Shown: one piece after another, positions 1-8,448 of the stretch
Layout: each line of letters starts with the position of its first letter
Numbering within the stretch: the stretch's first letter is position 1
Origin: Cognatishimia sp. F0-27
GTDB taxonomy: Bacteria; Pseudomonadota; Alphaproteobacteria; Rhodobacterales; Rhodobacteraceae
Direction: 5' to 3'
Length of the DNA stretch: 64,000 nucleotides
NCBI RefSeq assembly: GCF_020667845.1
Contig: NZ_JAFMPQ010000002.1
Location: 1 to 64,000 of the forward strand
The notes under the pieces: generated by a model
Databases searched by the model: none
The model's input: only the letters and a program-made list of their open reading frames with translations
What the model was told of the DNA's origin: nothing
Translations under genes and position numbers: made by a program

Positions 1-362
1 CAGATATCCGACTGCGAAAATACTTCCCAAACGAAACATTCGACCTCTCCGCAGATGACTGAAACTCAAAACACCAACGCTTTGTTTGATTGCGCGAGGT
101 TTGTGGCACCGCATCCTTTGAATTCCATTTCAGCCGTTGTGGATAGCGTTTCGCAGGAAACCGCGTCGTAAAGACTGACTCCTTATGGTGGCAGGGGCGT
201 TGGGACCGTGGGGTTCAGCTTGATTGCGCCTCGTTCCGGTCAGGTCTTTCCATGTGCACAGAAGTTTTCGAGCAGCGGCGCTGAATTAGGTTGACCGTGG
301 CTGGGCTCAATGATGTATCCGGTCCCGCGATTGCTGTCTCGTAAACTGGAGCCGTGTTGCCG
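1..362. other. left-edge region without a confident gene
   Basis: No complete gene is visible here. On the plus strand a short frame runs in from the left edge and stops with TGA at 60-62; its last residues (DIRLRKYFPNETFDLSADD) faintly recall part of an IS30-type transposase, but 19 residues cannot establish this. The remainder is less GC-rich than the flanking genes. I see no convincing promoter, terminator or RNA gene in it. Confidence 0.35.
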
Positions 363-995
363 ATGCCATTGCACCCCGACCAGATGGCCGACCAAGCTTT
401 CACCGCCGTTTCGTCCTTGGGTGACGGCCGGCGATTGATTGCTCTTGCTGGGCCGCCTGCCGCAGGGAAGTCGACCGTATCGGAATTGTTGCTGCGGCGG
501 CTTCTGGATACAGGGCGATCCGCTGTTCTTGTGCCGATGGACGGTTTCCATCTCGATAATCGGCTTCTGGAATCGCGAGGGTTGCTACATCGCAAGGGTG
601 CTCCAGAGACATTTGATGCTGCTGGCTTCGGACATTTGATCAACCGGATCCGCGCCGGAGAGAGCGCTGTCTATCCGGTATTTGACCGCTCTCGTGATCT
701 CGCAATCGCCGGCGCCGGAGAAGTCACCGGCGATGCGGAATTCGTGCTGGTGGAGGGGAATTACCTCCTGCTGAACCGCGGGCCCTGGCAGGCTCTGGCA
801 AGTCTGTGGGACTACGCCATCTGGATCGATGCGCCACGCGATCAACTGAGGCACCGCCTCATGCAGCGGTGGCGCGACGAAGGGCTCACCGAAGAGGTCG
901 CACGCGAAAAGGTGGATGGGAACGACATGCCCAATGTCGATCTCCTTCTGAACAATCGCAGCATAGCTGACCTCGTTTTGTCCGCCGAACCCTGA
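363..995 (+). CDS. P-loop nucleoside/sugar kinase-like protein (uridine kinase/PRK fold)
   Basis: A 210-residue P-loop phosphotransferase of the uridine kinase / phosphoribulokinase-like group, probably cytoplasmic. The Walker A motif GPPAAGKST lies at about residues 30-38, followed by PMDGFHLDN (kinase lid/substrate region) and LVEGNYLLL (strand before the catalytic core). Rhizobial relatives sit beside fructose ABC transporters (frcK), but no transporter is in view, so the substrate is unknown. I prefer ATG 363, which has GGAG at 348-351, over GTG 354, which is too close to that site. It converges on fliI and is not part of the flagellar block. Confidence 0.8.
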   Translation: MPLHPDQMADQAFTAVSSLGDGRRLIALAGPPAAGKSTVSELLLRRLLDTGRSAVLVPMDGFHLDNRLLESRGLLHRKGAPETFDAAGFGHLINRIRAGESAVYPVFDRSRDLAIAGAGEVTGDAEFVLVEGNYLLLNRGPWQALASLWDYAIWIDAPRDQLRHRLMQRWRDEGLTEEVAREKVDGNDMPNVDLLLNNRSIADLVLSAEP

Positions 996-1038
996 CCCCA
1001 ACCGCGCTGTTCCCGCCATGGCTCGGGCCTGCCGCGCG

Positions 1039-2412
1039 TTAACCGCGCTTGGCGGCGAGCGCGGGTGATGCGCCGTTTTGTTTTGGGCGCCGCGACTGGC
1101 TGCGCCTGAGCATGACGTGGAGACGGCTGAAGGACGCCTCCGGACCCGCCGGTGAGGGCTCGGCAATGAAGCTGTCCAGTTCGGGCCACGCAGCCACGGC
1201 TTGATCGAGCACAGGATCCTCGCCGTTTCGATAGAGCCCGGCTCGGATCATGGTTTCGGAACGCGCATAGGCTCCAAGCAGTTGGCGCACCTGCGCAATC
1301 AGGTCATTTTGCAGGTCGTCTGCCGCCTCGGGAAGGCTGCGCGATACCGAACGCAGCACGTCGATTGCCGGATAGCGGCCGCGCTCCGCAATTGCGCGGT
1401 CCATCACGACATGCCCGTCAAGCACCCCGCGAAGAATATCCGCGATGGGTTCCTCCATATCGGACCCCGCGACGAGTACGCTGAACAAGGCCGTGATATC
1501 CCCCTGATCCGGGAGACCCGGACCGGCCCGCTCACACAGTCGCATAATCTGGTTTGCAACCGAGGGAGGATGTCCCCGCACTGCTGGCAGTTCGCCTGCT
1601 GCCACGGCGACCTCTCTGTGGGCTTCAGCAAACCGGGTGATCGAATCGGCGATATAGAGCACATGTTTGCCCTGATCGCGAAAGTGTTCGGCAATGGTCA
1701 TGGCGGCAAGTGGACAGCGCCGCCGTTCCATCGGAGATCTGTCCGAGGTGGCGGCCACAACGATCGAGCGCCGCATACCGGCTTCGCCGAGCACATTATG
1801 CACAAAATCCCGGACTTCCCGGCCACGTTCACCAACAAGTGCCAGAACGACAATATCGGCTTCCATGCTCTGGATCAGTTGTGCGAGCAAACGGGATTTG
1901 CCAACGCCTGACCCGGCGAATATGCCCATGCGCTGCCCGCGCACGATTGGCAGGATCGTGTCAAATACCGCCAGTCCGGTCGCCAATCGCGCCCCGAGAC
2001 CCCGACGCGCGGCGGCGGGCGGCGGGCTGGCCCGGAAGGGCCGCGCTTTTGCCCCTGGTGACAAAGGCAGGCCGTCGAGCGGTTTGCCGTAGGGGTCAAC
2101 GATACGGCCGATCCAGCTGTCGCAAGGGGCAAGTGTGGGCGGGCCAACGAGCGCGACGCGATCTCCCCGCGCAACCCCGTCGGGCGGTTCATCCGGCAGC
2201 ATCGCAACGAGATTTTCGCGAATTCTCAGGACCTCACCTTCAAGGACGATATCCGGAGAAAACAGCCGCAGCCGATCGCCGATACAGGCCTGGTCTGCCA
2301 AGCATCGCACCCAGATCGTTCCTTGGTCAATGCTCTGCACACGACCCACCGCGCGCACAGGCTGCAGGTTGGCCAGACGGTTTCGTAAGGCTGTTGCCGG
2401 TTCCTCGGTCAT
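1039..2412 (-). CDS. fliI: flagellum-specific ATP synthase FliI
   Basis: A 457-residue ATPase of the flagellar type III export apparatus, acting at the cytoplasmic face of the basal body with FliH and FliJ to feed axial proteins to the gate. Walker A GSGVGKS is at residues 167-173, VGERGREV at 193-200 and Walker B VLYIADS at 251-257, all typical of the F1-beta-like FliI/YscN family. Length matches the family. It is transcribed divergently from flgB across an 84-bp gap, so it heads the left arm of the flagellar block. FliH and FliJ are not in the window. Confidence 0.97.
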   Translation of the reverse strand: MTEEPATALRNRLANLQPVRAVGRVQSIDQGTIWVRCLADQACIGDRLRLFSPDIVLEGEVLRIRENLVAMLPDEPPDGVARGDRVALVGPPTLAPCDSWIGRIVDPYGKPLDGLPLSPGAKARPFRASPPPAAARRGLGARLATGLAVFDTILPIVRGQRMGIFAGSGVGKSRLLAQLIQSMEADIVVLALVGERGREVRDFVHNVLGEAGMRRSIVVAATSDRSPMERRRCPLAAMTIAEHFRDQGKHVLYIADSITRFAEAHREVAVAAGELPAVRGHPPSVANQIMRLCERAGPGLPDQGDITALFSVLVAGSDMEEPIADILRGVLDGHVVMDRAIAERGRYPAIDVLRSVSRSLPEAADDLQNDLIAQVRQLLGAYARSETMIRAGLYRNGEDPVLDQAVAAWPELDSFIAEPSPAGPEASFSRLHVMLRRSQSRRPKQNGASPALAAKRG

Positions 2413-2459
2413 CGTTCGATCCCTTCATGATCTGAAAACCGTTTTTAAAGGAATCAGGG

Positions 2460-2474
2460 TTAAGCCTTGATTGA
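2460..2474 (+). promoter_or_regulatory. CtrA-like box in the fliI/flgB divergent gap
   Basis: TTAA at 2460-2463 and TTGA at 2471-2474 are separated by exactly 7 nt, one mismatch from the CtrA consensus TTAA-N7-TTAA. CtrA controls flagellar genes in several Rhodobacteraceae. The box lies 23 nt before the flgB start codon in the shared fliI/flgB regulatory gap. Short motifs like this arise by chance, so it is only a candidate. Confidence 0.35.
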
Positions 2475-2496
2475 AGCAATCGAGGGAGAAGCCCCG

Positions 2497-2874
2497 ATGT
2501 TCCAGAATCTGGACGTTTTCAAGACCGCCATGGCAATGGCCCGGCATGCCGGAACCGCACAGGCCCTGTCTGCGCAAAACATGGCAAATGCTGATACACC
2601 GGGTTACCGGGCGAAGGATCTGCCGAACTTTGCCGACGCGGTGCAAGGCGAGTTGATGGCGCAAAGGGCGACGCGTGCGGGCCACATGCATGGCAGCGTC
2701 GGCCAGACCATCGATCCGGTGGAGCGGCGCATTGCTGCGGATCCGAACGGCAACACCGTTTCCCTCGAAACAGAAATGCTCAACTCCGTTGCGGCCAGTC
2801 GCCAGCACAACCGCGCGCTTGCGATCTACAAGTCATCGCTGTCGATCCTTCGTACCAGTTTGAGCCGAAATTGA
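2497..2874 (+). CDS. flgB: flagellar basal-body proximal rod protein FlgB
   Basis: A 125-residue rod protein that begins the axial structure above the MS ring in the periplasm. The N-terminal signature ALSAQNMANADTPGYRAKD is the SxNxANxxTPGY motif shared by flagellar rod and hook proteins. ATG 2497 is chosen because GAGGGA at 2483-2488 is well spaced, whereas a TTG at 2467 has no good site. It is the first gene of the nine-gene plus-strand flagellar operon; flgC follows after 10 nt. Confidence 0.95.
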   Translation: MFQNLDVFKTAMAMARHAGTAQALSAQNMANADTPGYRAKDLPNFADAVQGELMAQRATRAGHMHGSVGQTIDPVERRIAADPNGNTVSLETEMLNSVAASRQHNRALAIYKSSLSILRTSLSRN

Positions 2875-2884
2875 GGAACCCAGA

Positions 2885-3274
2885 ATGAGTGCCTTTTCCG
2901 ATGCCCTTTCCGTTACGACCACCGGCCTCCGCGCCCAGGCCACGCGGTTGCGGGTCCTGTCCGAGAATATCGCGAACGCCGACACGCCCGGTTATCGCCG
3001 CAAGACCATGCCGTTCGAACTGCAGCGTGTGGATCAGGGCGTTGTTGGCGTCCAGCCGGGCCGCGTCCGGCTCGACCAATCGGAGCTGGAGAGGATCCAT
3101 GACCCGTCCCACCCGATGGCCAACGAGGAAGGCTTTTATGAAGGCAGCAATGTGCAATTGATCATTGAAATCGCTGACGCGCGCGAAGCGCAGCGCAGCT
3201 ATGAGGCGAACCTGAAAATGTTCGAACAGACGCGGCAGATGTCCTCTGGACTGATGGACCTTCTGCGCAAGTAA
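2885..3274 (+). CDS. flgC: flagellar basal-body rod protein FlgC
   Basis: A 129-residue proximal rod protein. The N-terminal rod signature LSENIANADTPGYRRK and the C-terminal heptad region (AREAQRSYEANLKMFEQTRQM), which forms the coiled-coil pair of axial proteins, are both present. GAGGA precedes ATG 2885. It sits between flgB and fliE, the usual order for this sub-operon, and its product packs with FlgB, FlgF and FliE in the rod. Confidence 0.96.
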   Translation: MSAFSDALSVTTTGLRAQATRLRVLSENIANADTPGYRRKTMPFELQRVDQGVVGVQPGRVRLDQSELERIHDPSHPMANEEGFYEGSNVQLIIEIADAREAQRSYEANLKMFEQTRQMSSGLMDLLRK

Positions 3275-3304
3275 CCAACCCCAACCGCGACATAGGAGAC
3301 CAGA

Positions 3305-3598
3305 ATGGACGTCCGATCGCTTTTTGCGGCTCAAACGTATGCCGCGCAACGTCCCGCCGTTGCACCCGCTCCGGAAGCCAAACCTCGCGTGGAGGAGGAT
3401 TTCGCCAAGGCTGCGAAGGAAATTACCCGACCGATCAACGAGGGCGAGCAAGAGGCTATGGTTGCCATGACCGAGCAGGCCGACCCTCACGCGCTTGTCG
3501 AAGCTCTAGCGCAATCGGAACTTGCTGTGGAAGCGGTTGTCGCCGTCCGCAACAAGGTCGTCGAAGCCTATCAGGAAATCCTGCGGATGCCCGTTTAG
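3305..3598 (+). CDS. fliE: flagellar hook-basal body complex protein FliE
   Basis: A 97-residue adaptor that joins the MS ring to the rod and is exported early. The C-terminal half (ALVEALAQSELAVEAVVAVR, then NKVVEAYQEILRMPV) carries the conserved FliE helix ending in the typical A-Y-x-E-I-x-R-M-P-V. GGAGA precedes ATG 3305. fliQ starts 4 nt after the stop, so the two are probably translated together. Confidence 0.94.
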   Translation: MDVRSLFAAQTYAAQRPAVAPAPEAKPRVEEDFAKAAKEITRPINEGEQEAMVAMTEQADPHALVEALAQSELAVEAVVAVRNKVVEAYQEILRMPV

Positions 3599-3601
3599 GA
3601 C

Positions 3602-3871
3602 ATGCTGAACGAGGCAATCTTCTTTGACACGCTCAAGCAGGGCCTATGGGTGGCAACGATAATTTCGGTTCCCATCCTGACTGCGGCGTTGCTGGCGGGT
3701 GTGACGATCGGTCTTTTTCAGGCCCTCACCTCGATCCAGGAGATGACGCTGACATTCGTTCCCAAGTTGCTGGCGATCGTCGCGGTCTTCTGGATGTCCA
3801 TGAGTTTCATGACGGAAACGCTCGTGGATTTCTTTCAAAATCACCTCATCCCGATCATCATAGGGGGTTGA
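3602..3871 (+). CDS. fliQ: flagellar export gate protein FliQ
   Basis: An 89-residue integral membrane protein of the type III export gate (FliPQR-FlhB). Two hydrophobic helices are visible, one around residues 14-38 and one around 50-75, with the family motif LFQALTSIQEMTLTFVPK between them. Length matches FliQ (about 89 residues). The gene lies 4 nt after fliE, and its stop is 2 nt before the flgF start. FliP and FliR are not in the window. Confidence 0.95.
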   Translation: MLNEAIFFDTLKQGLWVATIISVPILTAALLAGVTIGLFQALTSIQEMTLTFVPKLLAIVAVFWMSMSFMTETLVDFFQNHLIPIIIGG

Positions 3872-3872
3872 A

Positions 3873-4586
3873 ATGGAGACTGCAGGATATGCGACGCTGG
3901 CTCGGCAAACGGGCCTCATGCGCGAGATGCAGGTTATCGCGAACAATATCGCAAACGCCAACACCACGGGTTTCCGGCAGGAGGGCGTCGTCTTCTCTGA
4001 ATTCGTCCGCTCTGCGGATACCGGTCAATCTGTATCCATGGCTGCAGCACGGGTGCGCGATACGTCCTTCGCACAAGGCGAACTGGAACAAACAGGAAAC
4101 AAGTTTGATTTTGCCATCGAGGGCGACGGGTTTTTCCTCGTGGAAACGCCCGACGGCCAGCGTCTGACACGATCCGGGGCCTTCTCCTCGGCGCCGGACG
4201 GGACGCTGGTGACGCTTGATGGTCATGCCGTCCTCGATACCGGGGGTGGTCCAATCTTCATTCCCCCGGAATCGGCGGATCTCGCGGTTGCGCCGGACGG
4301 CACGATTTCCAGTGCGGGCCGCGCGATCGGACAGCTCGGTATCATGCAGCCTTTCAATCTCGGGGGCATGATGCGTGAAGGCAACCTTCTCTTCCGCGCC
4401 GACGAGGGGTTTGAACCTGCTGCCGACCCGCGCGTGCTTCAAGGATTTGTCGAGGGCTCCAACGTCAATGCGATTGGACAGGTTTCCCGAATGATCGAGG
4501 TCCAGCGCGCCTACGAGCTGGGGCAGAGCTTTCTCGAACGAGAAGACGAACGCATTCGCAACGCCATCAAGTCATTTGTAAAATAA
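3873..4586 (+). CDS. flgF: flagellar proximal rod protein FlgF
   Basis: A 237-residue rod protein. It has the N-terminal axial motif VIANNIANANTTGFRQE, the central DFAIEGDGFFLVETPDG block of FlgF/FlgG/FlgE proteins and a C-terminal VSRMIEVQRAYELGQSF helix. It is slightly shorter than FlgG next door, as usual. It starts 1 nt after the fliQ stop codon, indicating translational coupling. Confidence 0.95.
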   Translation: METAGYATLARQTGLMREMQVIANNIANANTTGFRQEGVVFSEFVRSADTGQSVSMAAARVRDTSFAQGELEQTGNKFDFAIEGDGFFLVETPDGQRLTRSGAFSSAPDGTLVTLDGHAVLDTGGGPIFIPPESADLAVAPDGTISSAGRAIGQLGIMQPFNLGGMMREGNLLFRADEGFEPAADPRVLQGFVEGSNVNAIGQVSRMIEVQRAYELGQSFLEREDERIRNAIKSFVK

Positions 4587-4598
4587 AGGAGAGCTGCC

Positions 4599-5384
4599 AT
4601 GCGTGCTCTAAATATCGCAGCGACCGGGATGAGCGCTCAACAGATGCGTGTTGAAGTGATCTCCAACAACCTCGCGAATATGTCCACCACCGGATACAAT
4701 GCGCGTCGGGCAGAGTTTTCAGACATGCACTACCAGCAGCTCGCCCGGCCCGGAACGGTCAACGCATCTGACGGCACGGTGTTGCCCACCGGTGTTCAAC
4801 TTGGCCTCGGGGTTCGCCCGGCCGCAGTGACGGTCCAGCTTTCTCAGGGGTCGCTTTCACCGACCGGTGGCGATCTTGACGTCGCGATCGAAGGAAACGG
4901 GTATCTTGAAATTACACTGCCGTCCGGGCAGGCCGGGTATACGCGTGACGGGGCTCTCAAGCGCACTGGTGAGGGTCTGATCGTCACGGCGGATGGCTAT
5001 TCGGTCTCGCCGGAAATCGTGATCCCTCCTGATGCCCGGAGTATCTCGATCAATGCCGAAGGCGAGGTTTACGCCTATTTTCAGGGGACTCCGGAAGCAC
5101 AGCTCCTCGGTCAGTTCACCATGGCGGATTTCTCCAACGCCAAGGGGCTCGAAGCCATCGGTTCCAATATCTTTGTCGAAACGGAAGCATCGGGACCGGC
5201 GCTGCAATCGACACCCGGTCAGGATGGGCTCGGCACTCTCCGGCAAGGCTATCTTGAGGACAGCTCTGTGGATGCCGTGAAGGAAATCACGGACCTGATC
5301 GAAGCCCAGCGCGGCTATGAGCTGAATTCCAAGGTTATTTCGGCGGCAGACCAGATGCTTGCCGCCACGAGCCAGGTCCGCTGA
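4599..5384 (+). CDS. flgG: flagellar distal rod protein FlgG
   Basis: A 261-residue distal rod protein, the driveshaft segment passing through the P and L rings. The signatures VISNNLANMSTTGYNARR near the N terminus, DLDVAIEGNGYLEI in the centre and ITDLIEAQRGYELNSKVI at the C terminus are all diagnostic. AAAGGAGA precedes ATG 4599. The flgG stop and the flgA start share one base (TGATG), a strong sign of coupled translation. Confidence 0.97.
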   Translation: MRALNIAATGMSAQQMRVEVISNNLANMSTTGYNARRAEFSDMHYQQLARPGTVNASDGTVLPTGVQLGLGVRPAAVTVQLSQGSLSPTGGDLDVAIEGNGYLEITLPSGQAGYTRDGALKRTGEGLIVTADGYSVSPEIVIPPDARSISINAEGEVYAYFQGTPEAQLLGQFTMADFSNAKGLEAIGSNIFVETEASGPALQSTPGQDGLGTLRQGYLEDSSVDAVKEITDLIEAQRGYELNSKVISAADQMLAATSQVR

Positions 5385-5800
5385 TGCTGCGCCTAGCGAT
5401 TTTTCTGTCCTGTCTGGGGGGCCAACTCCTCGCAGACGTTGTCGTTGCGACGCGGACCATCCGCCCGCAGCAGGTCATCACGGACATGGACGTGCGCGTT
5501 CAGCCCGGCACACGGCCGGGCGCGCATAGCGACTTGATTGGTGTGCTGGGCAAGGAGGCCCGCGTCGCGATCTACCCAGGACGCGCGGTAATGCGCGATG
5601 CCGTGACCGCGCCGGCTCTCGTTGACCGCAACCAGCTTGTCGAGCTGGTTTTTGCCAAGGGGCCGCTGCACATCATCACGGAGGGCCGGGCCTTGGGGCG
5701 CGGTGGCACCGGAGACAGGATACGCGTGATGAACTTGTCGTCCCGGGCCGTGTTGTTCGGAACAATCGTGTCGAATGGAACGGTGGATGTGACGCCATGA
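5384..5800 (+). CDS. flgA: flagellar P-ring assembly chaperone FlgA
   Basis: A 138-residue periplasmic chaperone for FlgI P-ring assembly. A hydrophobic N terminus (MLRLAIFLSCLGGQLLAD) looks like a signal peptide and is followed by an SAF-like domain with the conserved run VELVFAKGPLHIITEGRALG. It is shorter than enterobacterial FlgA (about 219 residues), as is common in alphaproteobacteria. It overlaps flgG by one base and flgH by four (ATGA). flgI itself is outside the window. Confidence 0.9.
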   Translation: MLRLAIFLSCLGGQLLADVVVATRTIRPQQVITDMDVRVQPGTRPGAHSDLIGVLGKEARVAIYPGRAVMRDAVTAPALVDRNQLVELVFAKGPLHIITEGRALGRGGTGDRIRVMNLSSRAVLFGTIVSNGTVDVTP

Positions 5801-6537
5801 AGATCAAGTTGCTCGCTATGATGGGAATACTCTCGGCGTCTTTGTCCATGACCGCTTGCGGTCGCATGGACCATATTGGCAAGGCACCCGATTTTACACC
5901 ACCGACCAAAAGCCCCGAGCGCGTTGCCATGTTGGCAACTGCCGTTCCAGAGCAGCATATCCCCGGTCGCGCGTCGGAAAAGGCATCCCTGTGGTCTTCC
6001 GGGCAGCAATCGTTGCTTGGCGACCGGCGTGCCATGAAACAGGGCGATATCCTGACAGTCGTTATCGAAATCGATGAGGAAGCCGCAATCTCCAATTCCA
6101 CTGCTCGCTCGCGATCCGGCTCTGAAGACCTCTCCATTCCCAACCTTTTCGGGATCCCGCAGCGTATCAATCAGACGCTTGAAGAGGGCGCGTCGCTTGA
6201 CGAAGCCGTCGGGATCGGCAGTTCAAGCCAGTCTCGCGGTGATGGCAGCGTCCGCCGGAGTGAGGAACTCACGCTGCGGGTGGCCGCGACGGTGGTTGGA
6301 GTTCTGCCCAACGGTGTTCTGGCGATCGAAGGCATTCAGGAGGTGCGCGTGAACTTCGAGCTCAGAGAGTTGTTTGTCTCAGGCTACGTTCGGCCGGAAG
6401 ACGTCTCGCGGCAGAACGAGATCACCTATGACAAGATCGCCTCGGCCAAGATCTCTTATGGCGGGCGAGGCCAGATCACGGACATGCAGCAACCCCGCGT
6501 GGGGCAGCAAGTCCTTGATGTCATTCTTCCGTTCTAG
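5797..6537 (+). CDS. flgH: flagellar L-ring lipoprotein FlgH
   Basis: A 246-residue outer-membrane lipoprotein forming the L ring, the bushing for the rod. The signal peptide ends in a lipobox (SMTAC, acylated Cys near residue 21). Family blocks GDILTVVIEIDEEAAISN and VRPEDVSRQNEITYDKIASA lead to the conserved C terminus RGQITDMQQPRVGQQVLDVI. It overlaps flgA by four bases. Confidence 0.95.
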   Translation: MKIKLLAMMGILSASLSMTACGRMDHIGKAPDFTPPTKSPERVAMLATAVPEQHIPGRASEKASLWSSGQQSLLGDRRAMKQGDILTVVIEIDEEAAISNSTARSRSGSEDLSIPNLFGIPQRINQTLEEGASLDEAVGIGSSSQSRGDGSVRRSEELTLRVAATVVGVLPNGVLAIEGIQEVRVNFELRELFVSGYVRPEDVSRQNEITYDKIASAKISYGGRGQITDMQQPRVGQQVLDVILPF

Positions 6538-6546
6538 GGGCATCCC

Positions 6547-7047
6547 ATGAAAAAACTGATCCCGATCATTCTTGCCCTTTTCGGAACGGCTGCCGGTGTT
6601 GCAGCAGGTGTGTTCTTCGCGGCGCCAGCCGAAAAAGATACCGCGCAGGCCCATACCGGCACCGATTGCGTTGTCGATGGCAGTGTCGCCGACACAGCGG
6701 CGACCCTGCGCCTGCCGGACGAGCCTTCCGAATTCGTCAAGTTGAACAACCAGTTCGTCGTGCCCGTGGTCGAGAATGAAGAGATCATCTCGCTCGTCGT
6801 AGCGTCCCTGAGCCTCGAGGTGCGGGAAGGCACACGCGAAACTGTATTTCGGTTTGAACCAAGGCTGAGGGATGCTTTTCTGCAGGTCATGTTCGATCAC
6901 GCAAACGCCGGTGGCTTCAACGGTAGGTTCACGGCAGGCACCCGGCTTGATCTGCTGCGCGAAAATCTACGTATGGCGTCCAGGCCGATGCTCGGCAATG
7001 ATCTTTACGACGTCCTGATCACGGAAATCGCCCGCCAAGACCAATGA
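6547..7047 (+). CDS. fliL: FliL-family flagellar basal-body-associated protein
   Basis: A 166-residue protein with one N-terminal transmembrane helix (about residues 5-26) and a periplasmic domain with the FliL-type pattern EFVKLNNQFVVPVVENEEI and LRDAFLQVMFDHANAG. FliL proteins surround the stator and support torque or stator placement. It lies 9 nt after flgH and is the last recognisable flagellar gene; in other roseobacters more flagellar genes usually follow here. Assignment to FliL is by pattern and context. Confidence 0.85.
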   Translation: MKKLIPIILALFGTAAGVAAGVFFAAPAEKDTAQAHTGTDCVVDGSVADTAATLRLPDEPSEFVKLNNQFVVPVVENEEIISLVVASLSLEVREGTRETVFRFEPRLRDAFLQVMFDHANAGGFNGRFTAGTRLDLLRENLRMASRPMLGNDLYDVLITEIARQDQ

Positions 7048-7208
7048 GCGGCCAAGCGATGGGGGACAAGACGGACGGGCGGGACATGGCGCGGCTGCGC
7101 TCCGTGGATATCAACGCAGATGCCGGTTCATCATATGTCGAGCAAGGCCGCACGACTTCGACGACCTGTGCCATGCCTCATTCTTGGGTGGTGCAAGACG
7201 CCGCCTGA
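7044..7208 (+). CDS. hypothetical 54-residue ORF overlapping fliL
   Basis: An ATGA overlap with the fliL stop starts a 54-codon frame ending at TGA 7206. No family is recognised, and there is no hydrophobic segment. The overlap suggests a translated downstream gene, but the product is short and could be the remnant of a flagellar gene truncated at this break in the block. Equally it may be a chance frame. Confidence 0.3.
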   Translation: MSGQAMGDKTDGRDMARLRSVDINADAGSSYVEQGRTTSTTCAMPHSWVVQDAA

Positions 7209-7321
7209 CGAGCACCGAACCCAAGCACAGCAATCGACAGGCCGCTTGTCTTGCAAACCATGCGGACGAAGAAACCCATACCGAAAGATGGGCGCCATAG
7301 GATGAAAGATCTTGGAAATAT

Positions 7322-7398
7322 TGGTCGGAGTGAGAGGATTCGAACCTCCGGCCCCTGCCTCCCGAAGACAGTGCTCTACCAGGCTGAGCTACACTCCG
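7322..7398 (-). tRNA. tRNA-Pro(CGG)
   Basis: On the minus strand a 77-nt cloverleaf can be folded: acceptor stem CGGAGTG/CACTCCG, D arm GCTC...GAGC, anticodon stem CTGTC/GGCAG around loop TTCGGGA (anticodon CGG, reading CCG), a T arm with TTCGAAT, and an encoded 3' CCA. CCG is a common proline codon in this GC-rich genome. The tRNA lies between the end of the flagellar block and the DMT transporter. Confidence 0.97.
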
Positions 7399-7442
7399 AC
7401 CGTGGCGAGGCGGATAGCCCAGAGACCGGCGTTTGGCAAGGC

Positions 7443-8408
7443 TCAATCTTCCTCCGGGGCCTCTTCCTCGGTCAGCCGGCGGAAATCGCGAATCCGGGGA
7501 ACAGTCCCAGTTTCGACCCGTGATCGCGACCGCAGAACCGGCGTTGTACCGGACGCGCGCTTGCCGCCCTCCCGCACCACAATGTAGATCCCGCTTGCGA
7601 TGATGATTGCCGCGCCAATGAGGGTCCAGAAGTCCGGAAACTCTTCGAAGAACAGCGCACCGTACAGCGCAGCCCAAAGGATTTGCGAATACTGCATTGG
7701 CGCAACAATCACGGCTTCCCCTGCCTTGTAGGCCATGATCAGGAGCGTCGAAGCGATGAACGCCATCAGCGACATAAGCGCCAGCGCACCCAGATGCAGC
7801 ATCGGCATCGGCTTGTAGACGAGCGGGAGGATCGCACCCATGACAAGGAAATTCGCCAGCATCGGATAGAGCAGCAGCACCACGTTGCGTTCATCCTTGC
7901 CGATCTTGCGAACAATAATCGACGCAAGCGCTCCGCCGAACGCGGCGACCAGGGCCGCGGCATGGCCAAGACCCATCTGGGTCACACCCGGACGCAGGAC
8001 GACGAGAACCCCGGCAAGGCCGACGATCACGGCCACCCAGCGCCGCAATCGGACCCGTTCGCCCAATATTGGAATCGCAAGGATCGTGATCAGGAGCGGT
8101 GCGGCAAAAATGATGGCGTAGACCTGCGCCAAGGGCAGCACCGAGAAGGCATAGAAGGCCGAGACTCCCGTTGCCATCGCTGCAAAAACACGCAGCGCCA
8201 CCCACCAAGGATGCACCGGCCGAAGATGCCCGGGACGGGGATCCCGGATGAGCATAAGGGTGACCAAAGGAAAGCTGAGCAGAACGCTGAAGAAGATGAT
8301 CTGGAACGGGCTGTAGGTGCCGCCCAGGGTCTTCACGATCACATCATGGGTGGAAAAAAGGCCGAATGCCAGCAACGCAAGCAGCGCACCTTGAATATTG
8401 GAGGACAT
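7443..8408 (-). CDS. DMT-superfamily (EamA) exporter
   Basis: A 321-residue inner-membrane protein with about ten hydrophobic helices arranged as two EamA repeats (first about residues 6-140, second about 150-290), the usual layout for drug/metabolite transporters exporting amino acids, nucleotide-related compounds or similar metabolites. The C-terminal 35 residues are charged and cytoplasmic. The substrate cannot be read from sequence. It lies downstream of leuB on the same strand, but a strong hairpin separates them, so it is probably transcribed on its own. Confidence 0.85.
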   Translation of the reverse strand: MSSNIQGALLALLAFGLFSTHDVIVKTLGGTYSPFQIIFFSVLLSFPLVTLMLIRDPRPGHLRPVHPWWVALRVFAAMATGVSAFYAFSVLPLAQVYAIIFAAPLLITILAIPILGERVRLRRWVAVIVGLAGVLVVLRPGVTQMGLGHAAALVAAFGGALASIIVRKIGKDERNVVLLLYPMLANFLVMGAILPLVYKPMPMLHLGALALMSLMAFIASTLLIMAYKAGEAVIVAPMQYSQILWAALYGALFFEEFPDFWTLIGAAIIIASGIYIVVREGGKRASGTTPVLRSRSRVETGTVPRIRDFRRLTEEEAPEED

Positions 8409-8448
8409 CGCATTTGCCTACATCGCTTTGATAGCGATACCTAAAAGC

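Noticed and set aside
7111-7677. 188-codon minus-strand frame covering the tRNA-Pro
   Set aside because: It runs through the tRNA and the DMT gene's 3' end and has no domain.
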